NCBI GenBank assembly: GCA_002391385.1
Contig: DGEY01000010.1
Span: 1-42,230, forward strand
DNA from: Firmicutes bacterium UBA3914
GTDB taxonomy: Bacteria > Bacillota > Limnochordia > Darwinibacteriales > Darwinibacteriaceae
DNA: 42,230 nt
Direction: 5' to 3'
Position numbers and translations under genes: made by a program
Shown: positions 8,002 to 15,823 of the stretch, in pieces
How the letters are laid out: every line of letters starts with the position of its first letter
Numbering within the stretch: position 1 is the stretch's first letter
The notes under the pieces: generated by a model
The model's database searches: none
What the model was told of the DNA's origin: nothing
The model's input: only the letters and a program-made list of their open reading frames with translations

Positions 8002-9471
8002 CTATAGATACGTTTCGGCGAAGTGGTAGAGCAGGCGCACCCCCACGCCGGTTGCACCCTTCTGCAGGTAATCCCCGTCCTTCTCCCGGAAGGCGGTTCC
8101 GGCAATATCCAGATGCAGCCAGGGAGTATCCTCCACGAACTCGCCGATGAACAGACCAGCGGTGATGGTCCCCGCTTCCCGGCCCCCCACGTTGCGCAGA
8201 TCCGCGTAGGGGGTTTTGTTCTGCTCCCTGTACTCCGGGAAACTGGGCAACTGCCAGACCCGCTCACCCGACTGCTGGGAAGCCCGCTGCAGGCGCTCAA
8301 AGAGGCTCTGATCGTTGGTGAGCACGCCTGTGGTGAGATTCCCCAGGGCCACGATGACAGCACCCGTGAGGGTGGCCACATCCACCACCACCGAAGCCTT
8401 CTCTGCACTTACCATGTAGTGCACCGCATCCGCGAGGGTCAACCGCCCTTCCGCATCGGTGGTTTCCACTAAGATGCTCTTCCCCGCCCGGGAGCCGATG
8501 ATATCCCCGGGCCGGAAGCCTTTACCGGAGATGAGGTTTTCACAGGCGGCCACCACCGCCACCACATTCACACGCACCTTTTCCCTGGCCAGGGCGCCCA
8601 TGGCCCCGATCACCGCGGCCGCGCCCGCCATGTCGAACTTCATGGTCTCCATGCCCTTGGCCTGCTTGAGGGAAAGGCCGCCGCTGTCAAAGGTCAGGCC
8701 CTTGCCCACCAGCCCCAGCACCTGTTCGGGATTGGCGGGATCCCCCAGATGGCGCATGATGATCAGCCGGGGCCCGTTGGCACTGGCCCTGCCCACGGCC
8801 AGGAAGGCCTCCATGCCAAGCTTTTCAATCTCTTCCTCCCCCAAAACCTCCACGGCGAAGCCGTACTTCTCCCCGGCCCTCTGGGCTTCCTGGGCCAGCC
8901 GCTCCGGCGTCAGAACATTGGCCGGTTCGTTCACCAGGTCCCGGGCCAAGTTGGTGGCTTCACCCAAGGTCTGCCCCACCTTGAGGGCGGCGATCACCTC
9001 CACCTCCTGCTCCGGCAGATAACCCACCTGCAGGGTGCGCACGGAGCACTCCCTTTGCTCCTTGAGATAGCGGTTGAAGCGGTACGCGGCCAGGAAGTAC
9101 GCCTCGGTGATGGCCCTGGCGGCCTGGCCCGCGGGAAGCTGGGCGTTTTGCCAGGGCAGCACGGTCAAAACTTCACTTTTGAGCCTGTCCGCTTCCTTGA
9201 GCCCCGCGCCCAAGGCCCGGCGCACTTCCTCCAGGGTGAGCTTTTCTCCCTTACCTAAGCCCGCGGCCACAACCTTCACGGTCTTTTCCGCCCCTTCCGG
9301 TAGATACACACAGGAAGCGGTTTCGCCAAGCTTAGCGGTGAAGCCCTGGGCCTCAAAAAGCTCCTTAAGGGAGGCCTTGGGCCAGGGGTAATCCTTAAGC
9401 TCCTCTTCGCTGAGGAGCAGGAGCAGATCTCCGGGTACTTCAGAATTAAACGGCAGAGCACGAACTTCCAA
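8002..9471 (-). CDS. pepA: Leucyl aminopeptidase, M17 family
   Basis: Cytosolic aminopeptidase of 489 aa with two metal ions that removes N-terminal residues from peptides. The catalytic C-terminal half contains GKGLTFDSGG (Lys and Asp ligands), MKFDMAGA, the signature TTDAEGRL with Asp, Glu and catalytic Arg, and VDVATLTGA. The family signature is usually NTDAEGRL; the Asn to Thr change does not touch a metal ligand. The start TTG 9471 has GGGGAG 6 bases upstream, whereas a TTG at 9477 touches the ribosome binding site. The MFS gene lies 45 bases upstream on the same strand, so the two may be co-transcribed. Confidence 0.94.
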   Translation of the reverse strand: MEVRALPFNSEVPGDLLLLLSEEELKDYPWPKASLKELFEAQGFTAKLGETASCVYLPEGAEKTVKVVAAGLGKGEKLTLEEVRRALGAGLKEADRLKSEVLTVLPWQNAQLPAGQAARAITEAYFLAAYRFNRYLKEQRECSVRTLQVGYLPEQEVEVIAALKVGQTLGEATNLARDLVNEPANVLTPERLAQEAQRAGEKYGFAVEVLGEEEIEKLGMEAFLAVGRASANGPRLIIMRHLGDPANPEQVLGLVGKGLTFDSGGLSLKQAKGMETMKFDMAGAAAVIGAMGALAREKVRVNVVAVVAACENLISGKGFRPGDIIGSRAGKSILVETTDAEGRLTLADAVHYMVSAEKASVVVDVATLTGAVIVALGNLTTGVLTNDQSLFERLQRASQQSGERVWQLPSFPEYREQNKTPYADLRNVGGREAGTITAGLFIGEFVEDTPWLHLDIAGTAFREKDGDYLQKGATGVGVRLLYHFAETYL

Positions 9472-9516
9472 GTGCAACTCCCCTTCTCTTGTAATCTAGT
9501 GAGCTGATATTCCAGC

Positions 9517-10785
9517 TTAATCCACGTCCAACATCTCCAGCTTGCTCCCGGTGGCCACCGCTTTGCTGTCGCCGTGGCGCACCTGGCTCATGGTGATAAA
9601 GGCCAAGATCGAAAAGAGCGTGGCGTAGGGAAACAGCGTCCAGTAACCCAGCTCATCCAGGAACACCCCGGAGAGGATGGGCGTGAGGATCTGCGCGGAC
9701 ATGGAGGCGGTGTAATAGTACCCTGTGTATTTCCCGATATCCGCGCCCTTGGCCATCTCCACCACCATGGGGTAGGAGTTGACGTTGATGGCCGCCCAGC
9801 CAAAGCCGATCAAGACCAGAAGGATGTTCAAGAGCGGGTTGAAACTCTTGAAGAAGGCGGCGATGAAAAAGCACAGGCCCAAGATGGTGATCCCGGCCAT
9901 GATCGTCCTTTTCCGGCCGATCTTGGCGGCAATCAGTCCCGCGGGGATAAAGGCCACAACCGCCGCTCCGGTGGCCAGCATCAGACTGTTGGCAAAGCCG
10001 CCGCCGGCAATACCTAAGTAATCCTGCGCGTATTTGGAAAAGGCGGTGGTCACCGCGTTGTAGGCGAAAAACCAAAGGAAGATGGAAGCCAGAATGAAGT
10101 AGAAACTGCGCTTCACCGCGGGATCCATCTCCGCGGCCCGGGAGGCTCCCTGCTCCCCCACCTTTTCTTCGTACGCCCGCATGGCCGCGGCCAGCTTCTT
10201 CTCCTTCACGGTGAAAAAGAGGATCACCACCGCCAGCACCATGAAAGCAGCTACGAACGCAAAAATGGGCAGGTAGTTCGGTTTTCCTTCCGCGGGCACC
10301 AGGGCGGAGATCAGGCCCAGGGAATAGATCACTCCCAAGGCGCCCATGAGGTTGATGATTCCGTTGGCCTGTGAGCGGAGGGGCTTAGGCGTCACATCGG
10401 GCATGAGGGCCACCGCAGGGGAGCGGTAGGTGCTCATGGCCACCAAGGCCACCAAAAGTGCCACCATAAACAGGGGAAACCGTGCCGCATTATCCGCCAC
10501 GGGGATGATCAGCATGGACACCACAGCCGCCGCCGTGCCCCCGAGAATAAAGGGCATGCGCCTGCCGATGGGGGTATCCACCCTATCCGACAGGGCCCCA
10601 AACAGAGGAAGCATGAACAAGGCCAAAACGTTGTCCAGGGCCATAATCACGCCCGCGGGCGTGTGGGCCACGCCGAAGGTGTTCTTGAGGATCAAGGGAA
10701 TGATGCTGTCGTAGAGCTGCCAGAAAGCAGAAATGGACATGAACGCTAAACCGATGAAAAACGTCCTGCGGTAATTCAGTCTCAC
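9517..10785 (-). CDS. MFS transporter, SLC45/GPH-like
   Basis: Polytopic membrane protein of 422 aa with about 12 helices in two halves joined by a charged cytoplasmic loop (about residues 195-235). The MFS loop motif appears as GALSDRVDTPIGRRMPF after helix 2 and again as AAKIGRKRT in the second half. The early FWQLYDSIIP segment resembles the SLC45/sucrose-proton symporter group found in many Bacillota. The cargo is probably a sugar but cannot be assigned. A GTG start has AGGAGGGG 7 bases upstream. pepA follows on the same strand. Confidence 0.85.
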   Translation of the reverse strand: MRLNYRRTFFIGLAFMSISAFWQLYDSIIPLILKNTFGVAHTPAGVIMALDNVLALFMLPLFGALSDRVDTPIGRRMPFILGGTAAAVVSMLIIPVADNAARFPLFMVALLVALVAMSTYRSPAVALMPDVTPKPLRSQANGIINLMGALGVIYSLGLISALVPAEGKPNYLPIFAFVAAFMVLAVVILFFTVKEKKLAAAMRAYEEKVGEQGASRAAEMDPAVKRSFYFILASIFLWFFAYNAVTTAFSKYAQDYLGIAGGGFANSLMLATGAAVVAFIPAGLIAAKIGRKRTIMAGITILGLCFFIAAFFKSFNPLLNILLVLIGFGWAAINVNSYPMVVEMAKGADIGKYTGYYYTASMSAQILTPILSGVFLDELGYWTLFPYATLFSILAFITMSQVRHGDSKAVATGSKLEMLDVD

Positions 10786-10904
10786 TCAGGAGCCCCTCCT
10801 TTTGGCAATGACTATTTGCTCTCTTTTTCGCCGTTTACCAGCAATTCCCTGCTAAAGGAAAGGTATTGGGAAAAGAAGGATTTTCCCCCGCCTTGGCGAA
10901 GATG

Positions 10905-10921
10905 GTAATCAATCTCATTAC
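10905..10921. promoter_or_regulatory. Fur/PerR-family-like box before prxU
   Basis: The inverted repeat GTAAT-N7-ATTAC lies two bases before the prxU ribosome binding site. On the minus strand it reads TAATGAGATTGATTA, 12 of 15 positions of the Fur consensus TAATGATAATCATTA. A repressor here would block the leader or the start of transcription. No clear -35/-10 pair was identified. Confidence 0.4.
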
Positions 10922-10938
10922 GAAGGAGGACTGGGGCT

Positions 10939-11658
10939 ATGAAAGAGTTTGAGGCTGGCTGTCAGCGTCCCAAAGGACAGCCCAAGCCCGCCGCAGCGGA
11001 ACCCGCAGTGGTACAGGAAGTTCAGAAGGGAGAGGAAAGGAAAATGATCCAAGTGGGCAAACCGGCACCCATGTTCAGTGCCCCCGCTTTTTATCAAGGT
11101 AAGTTTGTGGAGGTGGATCTGGAGGAGTACAAGGGCGATTGGGTGATGCTCTGTTTCTATCCAGGTGACTTCACCTTCGTCTGAGCAACGGAGGTTTCAG
11201 CAGTTGCTGAAAAATACCCTGAGTTTGTCGAACTTGGCGTAAAAGTCTTTTCCGTGAGCGTAGACAGCGTCTTTGTGCACAAGATGTGGAATGACCACGA
11301 GCTCAGCAAGATGCTGGACGGAAAGGATATCCCCTTCCCCATGCTGTCCGACCAAAACGGTAATATCGGGCGGCTCTACGGGGTCTATGATGAAGAATCG
11401 GGAACGGAAACCCGGGGACGCTTCCTGATCGACCCCGACGGCATAGTCCAAGCCTTCGAAGTAATGACACCGCCTGTGGGCCGCAACGTGAACGAGGTCC
11501 TCAGGCAGATCAAAGCCTTCCAGCTGGTGCGGGAAGCCAAAGGTACCCAGGTCACCCCCGCGGGCTGGCAGCCGGGTAAGAAGACCCTAAAGCCCGGCCC
11601 GGAGCTGGTGGGCAACGTCTGGAAAGAGTGGAATCCCAAGCAGGATCTGGATAAATAG
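10939..11658 (+). CDS. prxU: Selenocysteine peroxiredoxin (PrxU/AhpC type), UGA at codon 82 read as Sec
   Basis: Thiol/selenol peroxidase of 239 aa when the in-frame TGA at 11182-11184 is read through. The TGA falls at the peroxidatic position: FYPGDFTFV-[TGA]-ATEVSAVAEKY, where AhpC proteins have FTFVCPTE. The reading frame continues as a normal peroxiredoxin (SVSVDSVFVHKMW, RGRFLIDPDG, PPVGRNVNEVLRQ) to a TAG stop. A hairpin starting 10 bases after the TGA fits a bacterial SECIS element. The resolving cysteine seen as VCPA in typical 2-Cys enzymes is Thr here (QVTPAGWQPG). AAGGAGG lies 9 bases before ATG 10939; an internal ATG at 11044 would give Sec at residue 47 and remove a 35-residue extension containing one Cys. 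The organism must then carry selA, selB, selC and selD elsewhere. Confidence 0.85.
11182..11212 (+). promoter_or_regulatory. Sec UGA codon and SECIS-like hairpin
   Basis: The TGA at 11182-11184 is followed by a 7-bp stem TTTCAGC (11195-11201) and GCTGAAA (11206-11212) closing the loop AGTT. The loop begins 17 bases after the UGA and has G as its second base. Both match the published constraints on bacterial SECIS elements, in which SelB binds a small apical loop with an early G. Confidence 0.75.
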
Positions 11659-11727
11659 GCAGGATGGATAAACCGGCGGAAGATGGGCATGGTATCCAAG
11701 ATAGACGCCGCTTAAGGAGAGTTGATC

Positions 11728-12870
11728 TTGGGCAAGACCATCCTCATCCTCGGAGGAGGCACGGCGGGGGTTGCCGCCGCCAATGTGCTGGCTGACGTTC
11801 TGCCTCCTGGAAACGACTTAGTAGTGGTGGACCGCAGCCCGGTCCACCTTTTTTTGGCCGCCCTGCCCCTTTTGCTGGTGGGGCGCCGCCGCCCTGGGCA
11901 GCTCACCCGGGAGCTCACCAGGCTGGAGGAGCGGGGCCTGCGCTTCATCCAAACTGAGGTGGAAGGCCTGGATCTCCAGGGGAAAAGGGTCTTAATCCAG
12001 ACCGGAGAGCTGACCTACGATTACCTGATCATCGCCCTGGGTGCCAAGCGCCAAGCCCAAATCCCCGGCCAGGAGCAGTGGTCCTTCAACCCTTACGATC
12101 TTGGGGAAGTTCAGGAGCTCCGGGGAAGATTAGCCCGCTTTCCCGGGGGCCGCCTGGTGCTTTTCATCCCCAGCCTGCCCTTTACAGGTGCCGTGGCCCC
12201 CTATGAGATCATGCTCCTTGTCCACGACTACTTCCGCCGCCTGGGCCGGCGCCGCCAGGTGGAGCTGATCCTAGTCACCCCGGAGGAGCGCCCCTTCAGT
12301 TTCGCTCCGCCGGAGGTCAGCACCCAAACGGAAGAGCTCCTGCGGGCCGCGGGCATTGAGCTGCTCACAGGCCAGACCGTAACCGCCATCACCAAAGGCG
12401 GTGAGCTGATCCTGGAGCGCGGAGCCTTAGCCGCCGATCTGATCTTAGGCCTCCCCACGCACAGCCTGCCCCCCTGCCTGCGGGCCACAGGGCTGGTGGG
12501 GCCAAACGGCTGGCTCACCGCCCATCCCCACACCCTGGAGACCCCCGTGCGGGGCGTCTATGCCGCGGGCGATGTGCTGGGCCTTTTCACCCCCACGGGG
12601 CAGCCCCTGCCCAAGGTGGGCTTTTTCGCCCACTACCAGGCGGAGGTGGTGGGCCGCAATTTGGCCCTGCAGCTTACGGGCCAAAAGCCCAACCTCCGCT
12701 TCCGGGGAGGCGCGGCGGGCGCCTCCATGCTCACGGGGCTCAGGCGGGGCGTCTTTGTTTCCCTGAGCACCTACGCCAACCCTCCCGAGATGACCGTGTC
12801 CCGCCCCACCTGCCTGGCCTTCCTTGTGAAAACCCTTTTTGAGAAATACTGGTTGACCGCCTGGTTCTAG
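11728..12870 (+). CDS. FAD/NAD(P)-dependent oxidoreductase, SQR/NDH-2-like
   Basis: Flavoprotein of 380 aa. An N-terminal Rossmann motif GGGTAGVAAA (about residues 8-17) binds FAD, and YAAGDVLG (about residue 280) is the second FAD motif. The fold resembles sulfide:quinone oxidoreductases and type II NADH dehydrogenases, which feed electrons to quinones at the membrane surface. The catalytic cysteine that sulfide:quinone oxidoreductases carry before APYE is absent (SLPFTGAVAPYE), so sulfide oxidation is doubtful. Start TTG 11728 has AAGGAGA 7 bases upstream; TTG 11722 is too close. It follows prxU by 69 bases and may be co-transcribed, but a direct link to the peroxiredoxin is only inferred. 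Confidence 0.8.
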   Translation: MGKTILILGGGTAGVAAANVLADVLPPGNDLVVVDRSPVHLFLAALPLLLVGRRRPGQLTRELTRLEERGLRFIQTEVEGLDLQGKRVLIQTGELTYDYLIIALGAKRQAQIPGQEQWSFNPYDLGEVQELRGRLARFPGGRLVLFIPSLPFTGAVAPYEIMLLVHDYFRRLGRRRQVELILVTPEERPFSFAPPEVSTQTEELLRAAGIELLTGQTVTAITKGGELILERGALAADLILGLPTHSLPPCLRATGLVGPNGWLTAHPHTLETPVRGVYAAGDVLGLFTPTGQPLPKVGFFAHYQAEVVGRNLALQLTGQKPNLRFRGGAAGASMLTGLRRGVFVSLSTYANPPEMTVSRPTCLAFLVKTLFEKYWLTAWF

Positions 12871-12929
12871 CATAAACGAAGCTCCGATCACCGACGCTAG
12901 GAAAAACACAACCAGGAAAGGATGAGTCT

Positions 12930-13136
12930 ATGGAGAAAAAGCTCGACGAACAGGAAAAGAGCAAAAAGAACCTGCAGCAGCAGATCCGCCACACCAAGGA
13001 TCGCCTCCGGGATGCGGAGTTTGCCCTGGAACACGAGGAGATGTCCCCCCAGCGCCGCCGGGAACTGGAAGAGAAAAACCGCCACCGGCGGGAGGACATC
13101 TGGGGTAAAACCAAAGAGCTGCGGGAGGAAGAATGA
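12930..13136 (+). CDS. Small charged coiled-coil protein, unknown function
   Basis: Hypothetical protein of 68 aa, almost entirely Lys, Glu, Arg and Gln with heptad-like spacing, predicted as one long helix or hairpin coiled coil (breaks near MSPQRR). It is preceded by AGGAAAGGATG and followed directly by a strong terminator, which supports a real gene. No family was recognised. It lies between the FAD oxidoreductase and sodA. Confidence 0.7.
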   Translation: MEKKLDEQEKSKKNLQQQIRHTKDRLRDAEFALEHEEMSPQRRRELEEKNRHRREDIWGKTKELREEE

Positions 13137-13137
13137 G

Positions 13138-13160
13138 CGGGCCCCAGGGCCCGTTTTTTT
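13138..13160 (+). terminator. Terminator after the coiled-coil gene
   Basis: CGGGCC (13138-13143), loop CCAG, GGCCCG (13148-13153) and seven T. It begins two bases after the stop codon and separates the upstream genes from sodA. Confidence 0.85.
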
Positions 13161-13176
13161 GCCAAAACTTTACCTT

Positions 13177-13221
13177 TGATAATGAGAATCACTTGCACTT
13201 ATCCCCAACCTGTGCTACACT
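13177..13221 (+). promoter_or_regulatory. sodA promoter with Fur-family box
   Basis: TGATAATGAGAATCA at 13177-13191 matches the 7-1-7 Fur box TGATAATNATTATCA at 12 of its 14 defined positions. It abuts a candidate promoter, TTGCAC (13193-13198), 17 bases, TACACT (13216-13221). A Fur, PerR or related regulator bound here would cover the -35 region, linking sodA to iron or peroxide. Confidence 0.6.
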
Positions 13222-13233
13222 TAAGGCAAAACC

Positions 13234-13258
13234 AATCCTTACTAAATCAGTTAGGATT
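13234..13258 (+). promoter_or_regulatory. 25-bp dyad in sodA leader, shared with tpx
   Basis: The half-sites AATCCTTA (13234-13241) and TTAGGATT (13251-13258) are separated by nine bases, with the core ACTAAATCAGT. It lies after the -10 and just before the AAGGAG ribosome binding site. The core matches the centre of IscR/Rrf2-type operators (GACTAAATCAGTC), and the same half-site and spacing recur before tpx at 27243-27267. Confidence 0.55.
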
Positions 13259-13275
13259 AGCAAGGAGCTGACAAG

Positions 13276-13893
13276 ATGTTTGAGCAGGTGAAACTAGGCT
13301 ACGACTTTGCCGCCCTTGAACCCCACATTGACCAGCTAACCATGGAAACCCATTACGGCAAGCATCACGCCGGGTATACCAATAACTTGAACAAGGCCCT
13401 GGAGCAGCTGCCGCAGCTGCAGGGGAAGACCATTGAAGAGATCCTCAAGAACCTCGAAGCTATCGAAGATGCCGCCCTGCGCACCGCGGTGCGCAACAAC
13501 GGTGGAGGCTACTACAACCACAACCTCTATTTCCAGATCCTCAGCCCCCAAGGGGGCCAGCCTCCCCAGGGCAAACTGGCGGAGCAGATCGACTCTGACT
13601 TTGGTTCCTTCGAGAACCTGGTGCAAAAGCTTACTGCAACCGCAGCTTCCGTGTTTGGTTCAGGCTGGGCCTGGCTCTCCAAAGACCCCTCCGGCAAACT
13701 GGTGATTACCAGCACGCCCAATCAGGACAATCCCCTCATGACCCATGGAGGCCAGCTAACCCCCATTTTAGGCATCGATGTCTGGGAGCACGCCTATTAC
13801 CTCAAATACAGGAACATGCGTGCCGACTACCTCCAGGCCATCTTCAAGGTGATCGACTGGAGCAAAGTTGCTGAGATGTACCTCGAGGCCTAG
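13276..13893 (+). CDS. sodA: Superoxide dismutase, Fe/Mn family
   Basis: Cytoplasmic enzyme of 205 aa that converts superoxide to oxygen and hydrogen peroxide. The metal ligands are all visible: His in METHYGKHH (about 27), His in YYNHNLYF (about 83), and Asp and His in GIDVWEHAYYL (about 167 and 171). The outer-sphere region TPNQDNPLM resembles Mn-type enzymes, but GGYYNH replaces the usual GGHxNH, so metal preference is uncertain. AAGGAG lies 8 bases before the ATG. The peroxide it makes would be removed by prxU and tpx products. Confidence 0.95.
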   Translation: MFEQVKLGYDFAALEPHIDQLTMETHYGKHHAGYTNNLNKALEQLPQLQGKTIEEILKNLEAIEDAALRTAVRNNGGGYYNHNLYFQILSPQGGQPPQGKLAEQIDSDFGSFENLVQKLTATAASVFGSGWAWLSKDPSGKLVITSTPNQDNPLMTHGGQLTPILGIDVWEHAYYLKYRNMRADYLQAIFKVIDWSKVAEMYLEA

Positions 13894-13909
13894 CCGGGCC
13901 AACCCTTCC

Positions 13910-13941
13910 AAGGTGCTGAACATCCGTTCAGCACCTTTTTT
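13910..13941 (+). terminator. Terminator after sodA
   Basis: The 12-bp stem AAGGTGCTGAAC (13910-13921) and GTTCAGCACCTT (13926-13937) has the loop ATCC, followed by TTTT. Confidence 0.93.
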
Positions 13942-14016
13942 GCTGTAAAATAGGAAGGCAAAGCCAATTCCGTTTTCCCCTCCCTGAATACTATATCCCA
14001 GAAAGGGGGGTGTTCA

Positions 14017-14247
14017 GTGGGAAATCTGTTTTCCGCCAGCACGGGACTGGGGCAGCGGCAAGATCCCCTCGCGGAGCTGCTCCCGGCCTTTCTGGAAGCC
14101 ATCCCTATGCTGACCTCGATCCTCAAACCAACGGAAGAGGGATCGCCATCCGGCCGCTTATCCTCCCTCCTCAAGGAGTTGGATCCCCAGGCGCTCCGCG
14201 CCCTGATCCAGCGCTTCACGGGTAACATGCCGGACCTGGAAGGGTAG
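14017..14247 (+). CDS. Small helical protein of the 'LLP/YP' paralogue family, copy 1
   Basis: Hypothetical protein of 76 aa. GTG start with AAAGGGGGG 6 bases upstream. The segment LAELLPAFLEAIPMLTSIL resembles LLKLLPALALSYPAITSLV in the 89-aa protein at 14384, suggesting a diverged paralogue. The second half (LLKELDPQALRALIQRF) is also helical. No domain was recognised. It begins a run of small genes that includes a 30-aa membrane peptide; given the nearby YheC/YheD-type ATP-grasp gene, a spore-related role is possible but unproven. Confidence 0.7.
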   Translation: MGNLFSASTGLGQRQDPLAELLPAFLEAIPMLTSILKPTEEGSPSGRLSSLLKELDPQALRALIQRFTGNMPDLEG

Positions 14248-14269
14248 AACAAGCAAAGGAGTGAAGGAA

Positions 14270-14362
14270 ATGGGCAGACCCATCTGCTGCGGGATTGACC
14301 CGACCACGGCCATCTTCATCCTCTTTTTGGTTGCCCTGGTCATCATCGCCGCCAACCTCTAG
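14270..14362 (+). CDS. 30-aa single-span membrane peptide
   Basis: Very short gene. ATG at 14270 has AAAGGAG 8 bases upstream and TAG at 14360-14362. The peptide has a short polar head (MGRPICCGIDP, with adjacent cysteines) and one hydrophobic span (TTAIFILFLVALVIIAANL). The size and plan resemble tiny hydrophobic sporulation peptides, but no family can be named. It sits between the 76-aa and 89-aa genes with gaps of 21-22 bases, so the three form one transcription unit. A similar 26-aa peptide lies at 15824. Confidence 0.65.
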   Translation: MGRPICCGIDPTTAIFILFLVALVIIAANL

Positions 14363-14383
14363 CCGAAATCGGGGGTGTAAGGA

Positions 14384-14653
14384 GTGAAGAAAAAAGAAGC
14401 CGAGGGAAGCTCCTCCCTCGATGCCCTGCTCAAGCTGCTGCCGGCCCTGGCCCTGAGCTACCCGGCCATCACTTCCCTGGTGAGCCAGTTTACCGGGCAG
14501 CCCCAGGACACTAAGGTTTCTCTGCAGGAAGCGGTACCCAAAATTACCCAAAGTTTGGCCGAGATGGACCAAGCCAAAAAGGAAGAACTGGTGAAGGAAC
14601 TGCTCCGCTTTTTCCCGGAGCTGGAAAAGCTCTTGAAGCAAGGGAATGCGTGA
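14384..14653 (+). CDS. Small helical protein of the 'LLP/YP' paralogue family, copy 2
   Basis: Hypothetical protein of 89 aa. GTG start with GGGGGTG 6 bases upstream. It aligns over its whole length with the 94-aa protein at 16016: ALALSYPAITSLVSQF with AFALTSYPVLAPLLRQL, VPKITQSLAEMD with FPRLRRALSELELD, and FFPELEKLLKQ with AVPELESLLQR. Predicted all helical, with no signal peptide. Each member of this pair directly follows a tiny membrane peptide. Function unknown. Confidence 0.75.
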   Translation: MKKKEAEGSSSLDALLKLLPALALSYPAITSLVSQFTGQPQDTKVSLQEAVPKITQSLAEMDQAKKEELVKELLRFFPELEKLLKQGNA

Positions 14654-14673
14654 GTAAACCGCAAGCCGCCGGC

Positions 14674-14702
14674 AGTGCCCTAGGATAGCGCCTAGGGCAC
14701 TT
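14674..14702. terminator. Bidirectional terminator between small-gene cluster and ATP-grasp gene
   Basis: The 11-bp arms AGTGCCCTAGG (14674-14684) and CCTAGGGCACT (14691-14701) have the loop ATAGCG. The stop codon of the minus-strand ATP-grasp gene lies inside the stem. T-tracts are short, so efficiency is uncertain. Confidence 0.6.
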
Positions 14703-15702
14703 GCCTTGACTCCAGAAGATACTCTTGGTAGTGCAGGGGGGTAAGGTAGACGCTTTTCAGCATCTGGCCATCCCCCACCTTCCAGAACAGGCCCTTATCG
14801 GGTTTGCCGTTCACCTCCAAGATCCAGGGCCGGCCCTCCCTGTCTAGAAGGAAGTCAATTCCCAGCTCCCCCAGGCCCCCCATCCCCTGATCTAGAGCCT
14901 GCGCGGCCAGGCGGCTTAAGGCGGCCAGCTGCTCCAAGATCTCTCCAGAAACAACCTCCTGGGCTGGGAGCACCGCCAGATAGCCGTTGGTCAGCAGCCT
15001 TCCCGCAGGCGCGACGCGGCTCAGCTCACCTGTTTTCTGCCACTTCCCTTCCCCATCTTTTTGCAGCAAGAGGCGCACATCGAACTTCAGGCCACCTTTG
15101 ACCGGGGTGTCAATGTAGGCTTGGGCCAGGTAGACGCCCTGGGGAGCAGCGGCAGCCAGCAGCGCCGGGTACACCGCCTCTCCCCAAAGGGGCAAGGAAA
15201 GCCCCTGGGAGCTTGCGAGCACAAGCTCCGGCTCAAGTAGGGTGAGCCTGAACACCCCGGCCCCGCCGTGCCCCCGGCGGGGTTTGAGAATGAGCGAACG
15301 GTGCTCCGCCAAAAGCTGCGGCAGCTCCGTGGGATCGAAGAGGTAGGTGGCCGGCAGGCTCCCCCCGACCGGGGAGGCCCGCAGTAGCTGGTATACTTCC
15401 CACTTGTCTAGCTGGGTGCGGAGGTTGAAGATGTTTCCCTCCCCCACCCGCTCCTTCAGCCGGGCCAAAACCGCCCGGGGTTCGGGGAAACAGCGGTTGT
15501 AGATGGTGCGGGGAAAGGCAAATTCACCCCGCCGCCACACCCCCCGGCGCAGCTGCAGCCCGTGGATGCGGTCCCGCTCCCAGTCGATGCCCCGGGGATC
15601 GAAAAAGAGGAGCTCCCCGGCAAGCTCCCGCCAGTGGTCGCTGTAGTAGGGTACGGTCTGCACAGTGTTCATGAGCAGCGCGCGATCGATCCTCGGCCCC
15701 AA
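14692..15702 (-). CDS. YheC/YheD-type ATP-grasp protein (spore-coat associated)
   Basis: Protein of 336 aa with an ATP-grasp fold. Visible motifs include YNRCFPEPRAV, QLDKWEVYQLL, the nucleotide loop LKPRRGHGGAGVFR, FDVRLLLQKDGEGKW and the metal-binding tail GELGIDFLLD...WILEVNGKP. This is the pattern of the Bacillus YheC/YheD coat-associated family, whose ligase substrate is not known. TTG 15702 is chosen because GGGGGAGGTG lies 6 bases upstream; a longer frame back to 15873 would overlap the divergent 26-aa peptide and has no such site. It is flanked on both sides by a membrane micropeptide plus helical-protein pair. Confidence 0.82.
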   Translation of the reverse strand: MGPRIDRALLMNTVQTVPYYSDHWRELAGELLFFDPRGIDWERDRIHGLQLRRGVWRRGEFAFPRTIYNRCFPEPRAVLARLKERVGEGNIFNLRTQLDKWEVYQLLRASPVGGSLPATYLFDPTELPQLLAEHRSLILKPRRGHGGAGVFRLTLLEPELVLASSQGLSLPLWGEAVYPALLAAAAPQGVYLAQAYIDTPVKGGLKFDVRLLLQKDGEGKWQKTGELSRVAPAGRLLTNGYLAVLPAQEVVSGEILEQLAALSRLAAQALDQGMGGLGELGIDFLLDREGRPWILEVNGKPDKGLFWKVGDGQMLKSVYLTPLHYQEYLLESRQVP

Positions 15703-15823
15703 AAGAGACACCTCCCCCAAGCGGAAAACGGGAACCGGGCATGAGCACCGTCCCGCTCCAGCTTCATAGTGTAAGAGCGAGAAGGCCAACTTCTTAATTC
15801 TCTCACCGGGGAGGTGCAGGTTC

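Noticed and set aside
11182..11184. TGA as a true stop or frameshift making the peroxiredoxin a pseudogene
   Set aside because: The frame continues as a conserved peroxiredoxin for 158 residues, the TGA is exactly at the catalytic position, and a SECIS-like hairpin follows.
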